Below are positions 41,491-51,444 of a DNA stretch of 64,000 nt, one piece after another; within the stretch, counting starts at the first letter, position 1, and each line of letters starts with the position of its first letter. Source of the stretch: Pseudomonas sp. HS6. GTDB taxonomy: Bacteria; Pseudomonadota; Gammaproteobacteria; Pseudomonadales; Pseudomonadaceae. A model generated the notes under the pieces. It made no database searches. It was not told where the DNA came from and saw nothing but the letters and a program-made list of their open reading frames with translations. A program made the translations under genes and the position numbers. The DNA is taken from contig NZ_CP067412.1 in assembly GCF_023375815.1 (NCBI RefSeq), forward strand, positions 4,464,001-4,528,000, written 5' to 3'.

Positions 41491-43458
41491 ATGGCCGGGC
41501 TGATTCCCCAGAGCTTCATTGACGACCTGCTGAACCGCACCGACATCGTCGACGTGGTCAGCTCGCGCGTGCAACTGAAGAAGGCCGGCAAGAACTACAC
41601 CGCCTGCTGCCCATTTCATAAAGAGAAAACCCCGTCGTTCAGCGTAAGCCCCGACAAGCAGTTCTATTACTGCTTCGGTTGCGGCGCTGGCGGCAACGCG
41701 CTGGGCTTTCTCATGGATCACGACAACCTGGACTTCCCCCAGGCGGTCGAAGATCTGGCCAAGGCTGCGGGCATGGAAATCCCGCGCGAAGAAGGGGGCC
41801 GCTCGCACAAACCGCGACAGCCGACCGATTCGCCGCTTTATCCTTTGCTCACCGCCGCCGCCGATTTTTACCGGCAAGCACTCAAGAGCCACCCGGCACG
41901 CAAGGCTGCCGTGGATTATCTCAAGGGCCGCGGATTGACCGGCGAGATTGCCCGAGACTTCGGCCTCGGCTTTGCCCCACCGGGCTGGGACAACCTGTTC
42001 AAGCACCTGAGCAGCGACACCCTGCAGCAGAAAGCCATGATCGACGCCGGCCTGCTGATCGAGAACGCCGAAACCGGCAAACGCTATGATCGTTTCCGTG
42101 ATCGCGTGATGTTTCCGATCCGCGATACTCGGGGGCGCATCATTGCCTTCGGCGGCCGAGTACTCGGCGACGACAAGCCGAAATACCTGAACTCACCGGA
42201 AACCCCGGTATTCCATAAAGGCCAGGAACTCTACGGACTTTATGAAGCACGCAAGAACAACCGCAACCTCGACGAAATCATCGTCGTCGAGGGCTACATG
42301 GATGTTATCGCCCTGGCCCAGCAAGGCCTGCGCAACGCCGTCGCGACGCTGGGCACAGCCACTAGCGAAGAACACCTGAAACGTCTTTTTCGCGTAGTGC
42401 CAAACGTATTGTTCTGTTTTGACGGCGACCAGGCTGGCCGCAACGCCGCCTGGCGCGCACTGGAAGCCACGCTGAGCAGCTTGCAGGACGGCCGTCGCGC
42501 ACGCTTTCTGTTCCTGCCAGAGGGTGAAGACCCGGACACCCTGATCCGAGCCGAAGGCACCGACGCCTTCCGCGCACGGATCAATCAGCACGCGCAGCCG
42601 CTGGCAGACTACTTCTTCCAGCAACTGACTGAAGAGGCCGACCCTCGTTCACTCGAAGGCAAGGCGCACATGGCCACCCTTGCCGCGCCGCTGATCGACA
42701 AGGTGCCGGGGGCCAACCTGCGTATCCTGATGCGTCAGCGCCTGACCGAAATCACCGGCCTGAGCAGCGAGACCGTCAGCCAGCTGGCCCAGAGCACACC
42801 ACAGGAAGCGCCGCCCGCCTACGATCCAGGCATCGATTACGACGCAATACCGGATTACAGCGACTACCATCAGCCGCAGGCACAGGAGATGTATGTGCCG
42901 CAGCAGGAATGGACGCCGAAGAAATCCGGCGCCGGCGGCAAGAAGTGGGACAAGAAACCCTGGGACAAAAATGGCAAACGTGGCGGTGATCGCGATCAAC
43001 CGCGTGCTCCACGGATACCGGCCGCCGTCGAAACACCGATCATGGCCGCTCTGCGGACGGTAATCCATCACCCGCAGCTTGCCCTGAAAGTCGAGACCGC
43101 CAGCCATTTCGCGGACGAAGACAATACCAACACCCAGCTTCTGGTGGCCTCACTGGAAGCCGTGCAAAAGAATCCTCAGCTAAACTCTTTTCAGTTGATC
43201 TCGCGATGGCATGGCACCGAACAAGGTCGACTATTGACCCGCCTGGCAGAAAAGGAGTGGTTGATCAACGGAGAAAACCTTGAACAACAGTTTTTCGACA
43301 CCATAACTAGCTTGTCAGCCCGCCAGCGCGAGCGAAAGCTGGAACAACTTCTCAGGAAATCACGTCAAAGCGATTTGAGCGCCGAAGAAAAATCTTTGCT
43401 GCTCGAGTTGCTCAAACGTGATGTTCCTGCATCAAACCCGACCTCAACTGGCGCGTGA
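41491..43458 (+). CDS. dnaG: DNA primase
   Basis: A 655-residue DnaG. The N-terminal CHC2 zinc-binding domain (CCPFHKEKTPSF...CFGCGAGG, residues about 36-64), the RNA-polymerase core and TOPRIM with EGYMDVIAL and FDGDQAGRNAAW are intact. After residue about 430 is a low-complexity Pro/Gln/Lys/Gly linker, then the C-terminal DnaB-interacting domain. Synthesises primers at the fork. Confidence 0.96.
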   Translation: MAGLIPQSFIDDLLNRTDIVDVVSSRVQLKKAGKNYTACCPFHKEKTPSFSVSPDKQFYYCFGCGAGGNALGFLMDHDNLDFPQAVEDLAKAAGMEIPREEGGRSHKPRQPTDSPLYPLLTAAADFYRQALKSHPARKAAVDYLKGRGLTGEIARDFGLGFAPPGWDNLFKHLSSDTLQQKAMIDAGLLIENAETGKRYDRFRDRVMFPIRDTRGRIIAFGGRVLGDDKPKYLNSPETPVFHKGQELYGLYEARKNNRNLDEIIVVEGYMDVIALAQQGLRNAVATLGTATSEEHLKRLFRVVPNVLFCFDGDQAGRNAAWRALEATLSSLQDGRRARFLFLPEGEDPDTLIRAEGTDAFRARINQHAQPLADYFFQQLTEEADPRSLEGKAHMATLAAPLIDKVPGANLRILMRQRLTEITGLSSETVSQLAQSTPQEAPPAYDPGIDYDAIPDYSDYHQPQAQEMYVPQQEWTPKKSGAGGKKWDKKPWDKNGKRGGDRDQPRAPRIPAAVETPIMAALRTVIHHPQLALKVETASHFADEDNTNTQLLVASLEAVQKNPQLNSFQLISRWHGTEQGRLLTRLAEKEWLINGENLEQQFFDTITSLSARQRERKLEQLLRKSRQSDLSAEEKSLLLELLKRDVPASNPTSTGA

Positions 43459-43472
43459 GGTCATAGCTCAGG

Positions 43473-43478
43473 TATAAT
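43473..43478 (+). promoter_or_regulatory. Possible -10 box of an internal rpoD promoter
   Basis: A perfect TATAAT lies in the 67-base dnaG-rpoD gap, about 48 bases before the rpoD ATG. The matching -35 position does not show a good TTGACA, so promoter strength is unclear. An internal promoter for rpoD is common in this operon. Confidence 0.4.
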
Positions 43479-43525
43479 CCTCGGCTTGTTTTTTGCCCGC
43501 CAAGACCTTCAGTGGATAGGGTGTT

Positions 43526-45373
<1,848 letters not shown>

Positions 45374-45381
45374 CACCAGAA

Positions 45382-45405
45382 CCCCCGGCCCAGGCCGGGG
45401 GTTTT
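45382..45405 (+). terminator. rpoD terminator
   Basis: CCCCCGGCC-CA-GGCCGGGGG followed by TTTTG, directly after the rpoD stop codon. Confidence 0.92.
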
Positions 45406-45499
45406 GTTTATAGGGCAGATTAAATACCTCGCTCCGCCCTTCCCTCGCGCACAGCCCGTCTACACTCGAAACATTCCCCCGAGCCATAACGAGACCGTT

Positions 45500-48400
45500 A
45501 TGCCCAGACTGGCGTCCGTGCTTTTTTTGCTGTCACTGATGATCTGGACCGCAACGGCTGACGCGCTGACTCTGACCGATGAAGAACGTAGCTGGCTGGC
45601 GGCTCACCCGGACTTGCGCCTGGGTGTTGATGCATCGTGGCCGCCATTCGAGTTTCGGGACGACCAGAACCGTTATCAGGGGCTCGCGGCGGACTATATC
45701 GACGTGATCCGTCAGCGCCTGGCGATCAAACTGACGCCGATCGAGCCTGTAAGCTGGACGGTGGTGCTCGAACAGGCCAAAAACGGCACCATCGATCTGC
45801 TGCCGGGCATCATGTCCACCCCGGAACGCCAGAACTACCTGGCTTTCACCCGCCCCTATCTCGACTTTCCGATCGTCATCCTCGCCCACGTCGGCGGCCC
45901 GCAACCACGCAAGATAGAGGATCTGTACGGTCTGAAAATCGCCGTTGTCGAAAACTATGCCCCTCACGAACTGCTGCGCACCCATCATCCGGACCTGAAT
46001 CTGGTCGCCATGCCCAATGTCAGCTCGGCCCTGCAGGCCTTGGCCACCGACGAAGTGGACGCCGTGGTCGGCGATCTGGCCTCCAGCGTCTGGAGCCTGC
46101 GCCAGCTCAAGCTCGACGGACTGTATGTCAGCGGCGAAACCCCCTATCGCTATCAACTGGCTATGGGGGTGCCCCGGGACAAGAAAATGCTGGTGAGCAT
46201 CCTGGATAAAGTCCTGGCCGACATGTCCCCGGAAGAAATCAGCAGCATTCAGGAGCACTGGGTAGGCAATGTCCTCGATCATCGGACATTCTGGTCGGAT
46301 CTGCTGGTCTACGGCTTACCAGGACTATTGCTGCTGGTGATCATCCTGGCGGTGGTGATCCGCATCAACCGTCGCTTGAGTTCGGAAATCGCCCGGCGCA
46401 TCGACCTCGAACAGGAACTGCGCAGCAGCGAATACCACTATCGCGGACTGGTGGAGAGCTTGTCGGCCATCGCCTGGGAGGCACGGATCAGCGATTTCAC
46501 CTACAGCTATGTTTCGCCCCATGCCGAGGATCTGCTCGGTTATCCACTGTCGCACTGGCTGATTCCGGGCTTCTGGCGCAACATCATCCACCCGGCAGAC
46601 CTGACACGCGCACAAAGCTTCTGCGATCACGAAGTCCTCGCCGGGCGCGATCACAGCCTCGATTATCGGGTGATCACCGCTGACGGCCGTTGCTTGTGGG
46701 TCCGCGACATCGTCAGCTTGATCGAACACGGCCACGAGCCAGTGATGCGCGGCCTGATGATCGACATCAGCGAAACCAAGCGCACCGAAGAAGCACTGCG
46801 GCTGTCGGAGCAGAAGTTCGCCTCGGTGTTCCAGCAATGCCCGGACATTCTGGTGATTGCGCGGCTGTCCGACGGCTGTCTGCTGGAGGTCAACGAGGCC
46901 TTTGAAGAGCAGATCGGGCTAAGGGCCGAAGAAGTCATCGGCCAGACCGCCACCGAACTCAACATCTGGGGCATACCCGGAGTCGGGCCGGGGCTGCTTC
47001 AGCGGCTGCAGGCCGGCAGCATCCGCAACCTGGAGATGCCCTTTCGTCGTAACAATGGCCAGGTGTTCACCGGGCTGATTTCCGCCGAACCGTTCGAGCT
47101 CGACACTACACCGGCACTGGTCGTGGTGGTGCGCGACATTTCTCAGCTCAAGGAAACCCAACAGCAACTGCAAACCTCCGAAGAGAAATTCGCCAAGGCC
47201 TTCCACGCCTCACCGGACGGGCTGCTGCTGTCGCGCCAGAGCGATGGCCTGCTGCTGGAAGTCAACGAAGGTTTCAGCCGCATCACCGGTTTCAACAGCG
47301 CCATGTCGGTGGATCGCTCGGCACTGGATCTGGGAATCTGGGTCAACCTCAACGAACGCAAACAGATGCTTGATCTGCTCCACCGCGATGGCTTCGTTCG
47401 CGATTTCACCTGCCACATCCGCCGCAGCGATGGGCAGATCCGCCTCTGCGAGGTGTCCAGCCGCCCGCTGCCGATCGGCGACGAAGACTGCATGCTGACC
47501 ATCGCCCGGGACATCACCGAGCGCCACCTGATGCAGGAAAAACTTCAACAGGCTGCAACCGTGTTCGAGAGCACTGCAGAAGGCGTATTGATCACCGACA
47601 CTCAGCAGCACATCAGTGCGGTGAACCGTGCGTTCACCGAAATCACCGGTTACAGCGAAAGCGAGGCGCTCGGTCATACCCCGCGCCTGCTGGCTTCCGG
47701 GCTGCACGACAGCGCATTCTATGCAGCGATGTGGCATCAGTTGACGGACGAGGGCCACTGGCAAGGCGAGATTTCCAACCGGCGCAAAAATGGCGAGTTG
47801 TACCCGAGCTGGCTGACCATCAGCGCCGTACGTAATCGCGACAAGTTCATCACCCACTTCGTCGCAGTGTTCGCCGACATCTCCAGTCTCAAGCACGCCC
47901 AGGCCAAGCTCGACTACCAGGCCCACCATGACCCGCTGACCGGCCTGCCAAACCGCACGCTGTTCGAAAGCCGTCTGCAGATGGCGCTAAACAGCCAGCA
48001 GGAAAACGGCAGCCTGGGCGCGGTGTTGTTCCTCGACCTGGACCGTTTCAAGCACATCAACGACAGCCTCGGCCACCCGGTTGGCGACCTGCTGCTCAAG
48101 GGCATCGCCGTACGCCTCAAGGAACAGTTGCGCGATATCGACACCGTGGCGCGGCTGGGTGGCGACGAATTCATCATTCTGCTGCCGGGGCTGCAACAGG
48201 CCGGTGATGCCGACAACATTGCCACCAAACTGCTGAACTGTTTCGGCGCGCCGTTCCAGGCCGGCGAACATGAGTTTTTCATCAGCGCCAGTATCGGTAC
48301 CAGCCTCTATCCCCGTGACGGCTGCGATGTCGCCACCTTGATCAAGAACGCCGACGCAGCGATGTACCGCTCCAAAGCCAAGGGCCGCAACCGCGTCGAA

Positions 48401-49246
48401 AGTTACACCCGTGACCTTACCGCCCAGGCCAGCGAACGGGTAGCACTGGAACATGAACTGCGCCGCGCCATTGAGCGCGATGAGTTGTACCTCTACTACC
48501 AACCGAAAATCAGCCTCGACGATCACTCTCTGGTCGGTGCCGAAGCCCTGATCCGCTGGCGTCACCCGACCTTCGGCGACGTGCCTCCGGAGCATTTCAT
48601 TCCGCTGGCGGAAGAGAACGGCATGATTCTGCAAATCGGCGACTGGGTGCTCGAAACCGCCTGCCGGCAGATGTTTGAGTGGAGCCAGATCTACGAGTCC
48701 CTGGGACCGCTTTCGGTCAACCTCGCCGGCGCACAACTGCGCCAGCCGAACCTGTTGGGACGCATCGAACAACTACTCAAGGACAACCGCCTCAGGCCGG
48801 ATTTACTGCAACTGGAAATTACCGAAAACTTCATCATGAGCCAGGCCGAAGAAGCGCTGGCGGTGCTGCACCAACTCAAACACCTCGGCGTGCAACTGGC
48901 CATCGACGACTTCGGCACCGGTTATTCCTCGCTGAGTTACCTCAAACGCCTGCCGTTGGACATCCTCAAGATCGACCAGTCTTTCGTCCGCGGCCTGCCC
49001 GACGACCCGCACGACGCGGCGATTGTCCGCGCCATCATCGCTCTGGGCCGCAGCATGCAATTCACCGTGATCGCCGAAGGCGTGGAAACCCAGGCCCAAC
49101 AACAATTCCTTGCCGCCGAAGGCTGCGAACAGATCCAGGGTTACATCGTCAGCCTGCCGCTGCCACCCGAAGAATTCGCCGCGACGTTTCTTCGTATAGC
49201 CGTATCAGATTTTTCGGATAGCACAGCCGAGAAACCGTCGCTATAA
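45500..49246 (+). CDS. rmcA: Multi-PAS c-di-GMP cyclase/phosphodiesterase RmcA
   Basis: A 1248-residue inner-membrane protein syntenic with P. aeruginosa RmcA (PA0575, about 1245 residues), which links redox state to c-di-GMP breakdown. Order: signal peptide; periplasmic type 3 solute-binding domain (about 25-255; LRLGVDASWPPFEFRD); a transmembrane helix (about 270-292); four PAS/PAC modules (about 310-775); GGDEF domain with intact RLGGDEFIIL; EAL domain with AEALIRWRHP, DDFGTGYSSLSYL and the ENG/E metal residues. Both output motifs look catalytically complete. ATG 45500 (MPRLASVLF) fits a signal peptide; the frame is open further upstream into the rpoD terminator. Confidence 0.93.
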   Translation: MPRLASVLFLLSLMIWTATADALTLTDEERSWLAAHPDLRLGVDASWPPFEFRDDQNRYQGLAADYIDVIRQRLAIKLTPIEPVSWTVVLEQAKNGTIDLLPGIMSTPERQNYLAFTRPYLDFPIVILAHVGGPQPRKIEDLYGLKIAVVENYAPHELLRTHHPDLNLVAMPNVSSALQALATDEVDAVVGDLASSVWSLRQLKLDGLYVSGETPYRYQLAMGVPRDKKMLVSILDKVLADMSPEEISSIQEHWVGNVLDHRTFWSDLLVYGLPGLLLLVIILAVVIRINRRLSSEIARRIDLEQELRSSEYHYRGLVESLSAIAWEARISDFTYSYVSPHAEDLLGYPLSHWLIPGFWRNIIHPADLTRAQSFCDHEVLAGRDHSLDYRVITADGRCLWVRDIVSLIEHGHEPVMRGLMIDISETKRTEEALRLSEQKFASVFQQCPDILVIARLSDGCLLEVNEAFEEQIGLRAEEVIGQTATELNIWGIPGVGPGLLQRLQAGSIRNLEMPFRRNNGQVFTGLISAEPFELDTTPALVVVVRDISQLKETQQQLQTSEEKFAKAFHASPDGLLLSRQSDGLLLEVNEGFSRITGFNSAMSVDRSALDLGIWVNLNERKQMLDLLHRDGFVRDFTCHIRRSDGQIRLCEVSSRPLPIGDEDCMLTIARDITERHLMQEKLQQAATVFESTAEGVLITDTQQHISAVNRAFTEITGYSESEALGHTPRLLASGLHDSAFYAAMWHQLTDEGHWQGEISNRRKNGELYPSWLTISAVRNRDKFITHFVAVFADISSLKHAQAKLDYQAHHDPLTGLPNRTLFESRLQMALNSQQENGSLGAVLFLDLDRFKHINDSLGHPVGDLLLKGIAVRLKEQLRDIDTVARLGGDEFIILLPGLQQAGDADNIATKLLNCFGAPFQAGEHEFFISASIGTSLYPRDGCDVATLIKNADAAMYRSKAKGRNRVESYTRDLTAQASERVALEHELRRAIERDELYLYYQPKISLDDHSLVGAEALIRWRHPTFGDVPPEHFIPLAEENGMILQIGDWVLETACRQMFEWSQIYESLGPLSVNLAGAQLRQPNLLGRIEQLLKDNRLRPDLLQLEITENFIMSQAEEALAVLHQLKHLGVQLAIDDFGTGYSSLSYLKRLPLDILKIDQSFVRGLPDDPHDAAIVRAIIALGRSMQFTVIAEGVETQAQQQFLAAEGCEQIQGYIVSLPLPPEEFAATFLRIAVSDFSDSTAEKPSL

Positions 49247-49247
49247 T
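49242..49247 (+). promoter_or_regulatory. Candidate -10 box of the tRNA gene
   Basis: A perfect TATAAT overlaps the rmcA stop codon, 14 bases before the tRNA 5' end. The -35 region has no strong match. Position suits a tRNA promoter. Confidence 0.45.
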
Positions 49248-49261
49248 CCGCGGCCTACTGA

Positions 49262-49338
49262 GGGCCTATAGCTCAGTTGGTTAGAGCAGAGGACTCATAA
49301 TCCTTTGGTCCACGGTTCAAGTCCGTGTGGGCCCACCA
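49262..49338 (+). tRNA. tRNA with CAU anticodon (Ile2 or elongator Met)
   Basis: A 77-base cloverleaf: acceptor GGGCCTA/TGGGCCC, D stem GCTC/GAGC, anticodon stem GAGGA/TCCTT (with one G-T) around CTCATAA, T stem CACGG/CCGTG, and an encoded CCA. A CAU anticodon can mean elongator Met or, when the C is modified to lysidine, Ile reading AUA. The CTCATAATC..TTGGTC..GGTTCAAGTCC parts resemble E. coli tRNA-Ile2 more than elongator tRNA-Met, so I lean to Ile2, although such genes are often labelled Met. Confidence 0.95.
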
Positions 49339-49345
49339 AACATGA

Positions 49346-49371
49346 AAAGCCGCGCATATGTGCGGCTTTTT
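49346..49371 (+). terminator. Terminator after the tRNA
   Basis: AAAGCCGC / GCGGCTTT stem with an ATATG-type loop and a following TTTT, seven bases past the tRNA CCA end. Confidence 0.88.
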
Positions 49372-49637
49372 CGTATCTGCGTTTCCCCCCCTCACTCAGA
49401 CAACGCATGGGCGATGGCACAATTTCCAGAATCCGGAGATTGTCGCGCCCCACCACTCAATGCCGCAGCTCCCGCCACGATCTCATTGCGCAGGATCATA
49501 TAACTCGCCTGTTTGTTGCCGGCGTTGTCCATGTGATCGCATATCTCTTTGGTTCAGATCGCCGAAACAATGTACCGAAAAGTTAACTATCACAAGTTAC
49601 CGCGGCCCTACATTCTTCAGTCAAAAAAAACCAAGAA
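49372..49637. other. AT-rich gap upstream of the peptide cassette
   Basis: No gene is supportable in these bases. Base composition falls from the GC-rich surroundings to AT-rich by about 49,540, and an A-tract (TCAAAAAAAACC, 49621-49632) sits just upstream of a promoter and may act as an UP element. I find no copy of the tRNA 3' end that would mark a classical att site. Confidence 0.5.
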
Positions 49638-49667
49638 TTGACAGCTAATAGATTAGAAATGTAGGAT
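49638..49667 (+). promoter_or_regulatory. Strong sigma-70 promoter of the peptide cassette
   Basis: A perfect -35 TTGACA (49638-49643), an 18-base spacer and -10 TAGGAT (49662-49667), preceded by an A-tract. The predicted leader contains an inverted repeat GCTAAC-7-GTTAGC (49674-49692) that could be an operator or a 5' mRNA hairpin, then GGAG at 49704-49707 before the ATG. Confidence 0.7.
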
Positions 49668-49715
49668 GCAAACGCTAACAACAATGGTTAGCATTTAGAA
49701 AATGGAGCTATTAAA

Positions 49716-49931
49716 ATGGAAATGAAAACTGCTGCTGGCATTGCTGCACTCATGCTTGGCGCCTCGGTCATGAATGCACAGGCCACCCAAACTAATGACG
49801 CCGCAAGTTCGGGCAGCGAACCTTTGACAACAGTCATGGGTAAGAAAACCGTCGCATCGGGCACTACAGCCATGATTGGAATCATGTGCTCTGATGGTCG
49901 CATTGTGTTCTCCAAGCCTCGCTGCAACTAA
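49716..49931 (+). CDS. Putative microcin C-like precursor peptide with N-terminal signal-like sequence
   Basis: A 71-residue peptide. Residues 1-23 look like a Sec signal (Lys4, hydrophobic 5-19, small-residue site NAQA before Thr24). The middle is Ser/Thr/Ala-rich; the C-terminal part is IMCSDG...KPRCN with Cys58, Cys70 and terminal Asn71. A terminal Asn is the residue that MccB enzymes nucleotidylate in microcin C precursors. GGAG lies eight bases before ATG 49716; ATG 49722 is a weaker alternative. The gene is followed by a terminator-like hairpin, an MccB-like gene and a HIT gene. I do not recognise the peptide itself; the role is inferred from the ending and context. It could instead be an unrelated secreted peptide. 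Confidence 0.7.
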   Translation: MEMKTAAGIAALMLGASVMNAQATQTNDAASSGSEPLTTVMGKKTVASGTTAMIGIMCSDGRIVFSKPRCN

Positions 49932-49938
49932 GTAAACT

Positions 49939-49970
49939 CCCAGGTTGCAGCATTGCTGCCCTGGGTTTTT
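49939..49970 (+). terminator. Attenuator-type terminator between precursor and MccB-like gene
   Basis: CCCAGG-tt-GCAGC-att-GCTGC-CCTGGG-TTTTT: an 11-base-pair stem with a two-base bulge, three-base loop and T tract, starting eight bases after the precursor stop codon and 22 bases before the next gene. Partial read-through would give much precursor mRNA and little enzyme mRNA, as reported for the E. coli microcin C operon. Confidence 0.85.
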
Positions 49971-49991
49971 CATGTCGATCAGAGAAGCAAT

Positions 49992-50957
49992 ATGGACAAT
50001 GCAACAATCGATTTTTATCTCAAGGATGAACAGGGAGCCGTTTTGGGCTTGATCGCCCCCTCGACTTTTTTTGCCGAAACAGATAGCGGCTTGTTGATTG
50101 ATGGCCCTAAAAACACAGTCAGAATCAATCAACGATCAATTGCCGGTCTTGCAAAAGGCTTGGCCGAAGCTGGCTCACTTGCGACCGGCACTCTCGAAGA
50201 ACTGGCCCAAGTCCATGCTTTATTAGAAAACCCGGCAACGAGCAGAACGACTAGTTACTTTCTGTGCGGGACATCGTCTTGCAGCGCAATCATCGAAGAC
50301 ACAAACACCATCGAGAAAAGTACCGCACTGGTTGTTGGCTGCGGAGGGATCGGTAGCGTGACTGCCATGGTGCTGGCGGGTTGCGGCATCAAAAAATTTA
50401 TATTGGTGGACGCCGACGCCATTGAGGAGAGTAACCTTAATCGGCAGCTGTTCTGGACGCGGGCAGATATAGGCCAGCCCAAAGTCTCGACGTTGAAGAA
50501 CGCCATTGAAGCGCGCTTTCTGAATACAACAATCGAGACACTGGCGATAGAAGCGGACAAATTCGCTATCGAAAACCTGCAGCGTCAATACGACGCCAAC
50601 ATCATTATCATCACCGCGGATAATCCGTCTTCCCTGGCTGAAGAGGCGGCAGGCATTGCTCAGGCAACTGGAGTTCCTGTTGTGAGTGGAGGCTACAACC
50701 ATTCCAACTGTAAGGTTTACCTGCACTCCGGTGAATATGTTGAAACCTTATCTGCCACGACCGAAATCACACCCTGGCAGCGGCTCCCACACTCGATCAT
50801 GCCCAGTTTCGGCCCGCTAAATGTAAATATGGCATCGCTGTTGGCTTCCGGATCTATTGCAATGCTAGCCAAACGAAGTTTCGAGTCGAACAAAGATCAC
50901 ACTATCGAATGGGACGCTTGCCACTTTCCTTTAAACTTCCAAACTGAAATTTATTGA
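49992..50957 (+). CDS. MccB-like ThiF/E1-family peptide nucleotidyltransferase
   Basis: A 321-residue protein. Residues about 1-105 form an N-terminal domain that would fit the peptide clamp of MccB; the rest is a ThiF/E1 adenylation domain: GCGGIG (116-121), the NLNRQLF arginine region (Arg151, Gln152), Lys164 after DIGQPK, and the metal-binding Asp210 in IITADN (compare VVSADH in E. coli MccB). The late FGPLNVNMASLLAS matches FAPVNNVAAALCAA of MccB. The four zinc cysteines of E. coli MccB are not at their positions. No ubiquitin-like partner, E2 or JAB gene is nearby, so peptide modification is more likely than protein conjugation. ATG 49992 follows AGAGAAG. Confidence 0.8.
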   Translation: MDNATIDFYLKDEQGAVLGLIAPSTFFAETDSGLLIDGPKNTVRINQRSIAGLAKGLAEAGSLATGTLEELAQVHALLENPATSRTTSYFLCGTSSCSAIIEDTNTIEKSTALVVGCGGIGSVTAMVLAGCGIKKFILVDADAIEESNLNRQLFWTRADIGQPKVSTLKNAIEARFLNTTIETLAIEADKFAIENLQRQYDANIIIITADNPSSLAEEAAGIAQATGVPVVSGGYNHSNCKVYLHSGEYVETLSATTEITPWQRLPHSIMPSFGPLNVNMASLLASGSIAMLAKRSFESNKDHTIEWDACHFPLNFQTEIY

Positions 50958-50979
50958 CCGGTCAATATTGGATAAATAA

Positions 50980-51444
50980 ATGAGCTGCATTTTCTGCGAT
51001 ATCGCATCAGGCAAGGCACCCGCACACGTAATCTGGGAAAGTGAAAGCCATCTGGCATTTCTGTCAATATTTCCCAACACCCCAGGGTTCACCGTGGTCA
51101 TTCCTAAAGCACACGCGTCCAGTTACGCGTTTGCACAGTCAGATCAGGCACTCACTGAGTTGACTCTGGCTGCGAAAGCCGTTGCTTTATTACTCGATAG
51201 TGCCCTTCCAGATGTTGCACGCACAGGAATGATGTTTGAGGGTTACGGTGTGGATCATCTTCACGCAAAACTGTTCCCGATGCACGGCACCGGCAATAGC
51301 AGCGAATTCAAACCTATCAGTTCAAACATCGATAAATATTTTACTCGCTATGAGGGATATATCTCATCGCATGACTGGAAGCGTGCCGATGATCAGGAAT
51401 TGGCCGAACTTGCGAAAAAAATCAGAGATCACGCATCTCAGTAA
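50980..51444 (+). CDS. HIT-family hydrolase, likely MccH-like self-immunity phosphoramidase
   Basis: A 154-residue histidine-triad protein: CIFCDIASGKAPAHVIWE at the start, FLSIFPNTPGFTVVIPKAH in the core and the catalytic motif VDHLHAKLFPMHG. His93 and nucleophile His95 are present but the third triad His is Lys97. HIT enzymes cut phosphoramidates and nucleotide esters; a HIT protein (MccH) encoded in a microcin C-like cluster is known to give resistance by cleaving the peptide-nucleotide bond. Here it follows the MccB-like gene by 22 bases in one apparent operon. An ordinary Ap4A/AMP-lysine hydrolase role is the alternative. Confidence 0.82.
   Translation: MSCIFCDIASGKAPAHVIWESESHLAFLSIFPNTPGFTVVIPKAHASSYAFAQSDQALTELTLAAKAVALLLDSALPDVARTGMMFEGYGVDHLHAKLFPMHGTGNSSEFKPISSNIDKYFTRYEGYISSHDWKRADDQELAELAKKIRDHASQ

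Noticed and set aside
49262..49338. Intact att sites of an integrative element at the tRNA 3' end
   Set aside because: I could find neither a direct repeat of the tRNA 3' end downstream nor an integrase gene in the window.
49358..49648. 96-codon open frame downstream of the tRNA
   Set aside because: It overlaps the tRNA terminator, has no ribosome binding site and its composition (many Pro, Cys, Ser) looks like chance translation.
49992..51444. Reading the ThiF and HIT genes as a bacterial ubiquitin-like conjugation or CBASS-type defence module
   Set aside because: No ubiquitin-like protein, E2, JAB peptidase or cyclase gene is present, and the upstream peptide lacks a Gly-Gly end; the Asn terminus and attenuator fit microcin C better.
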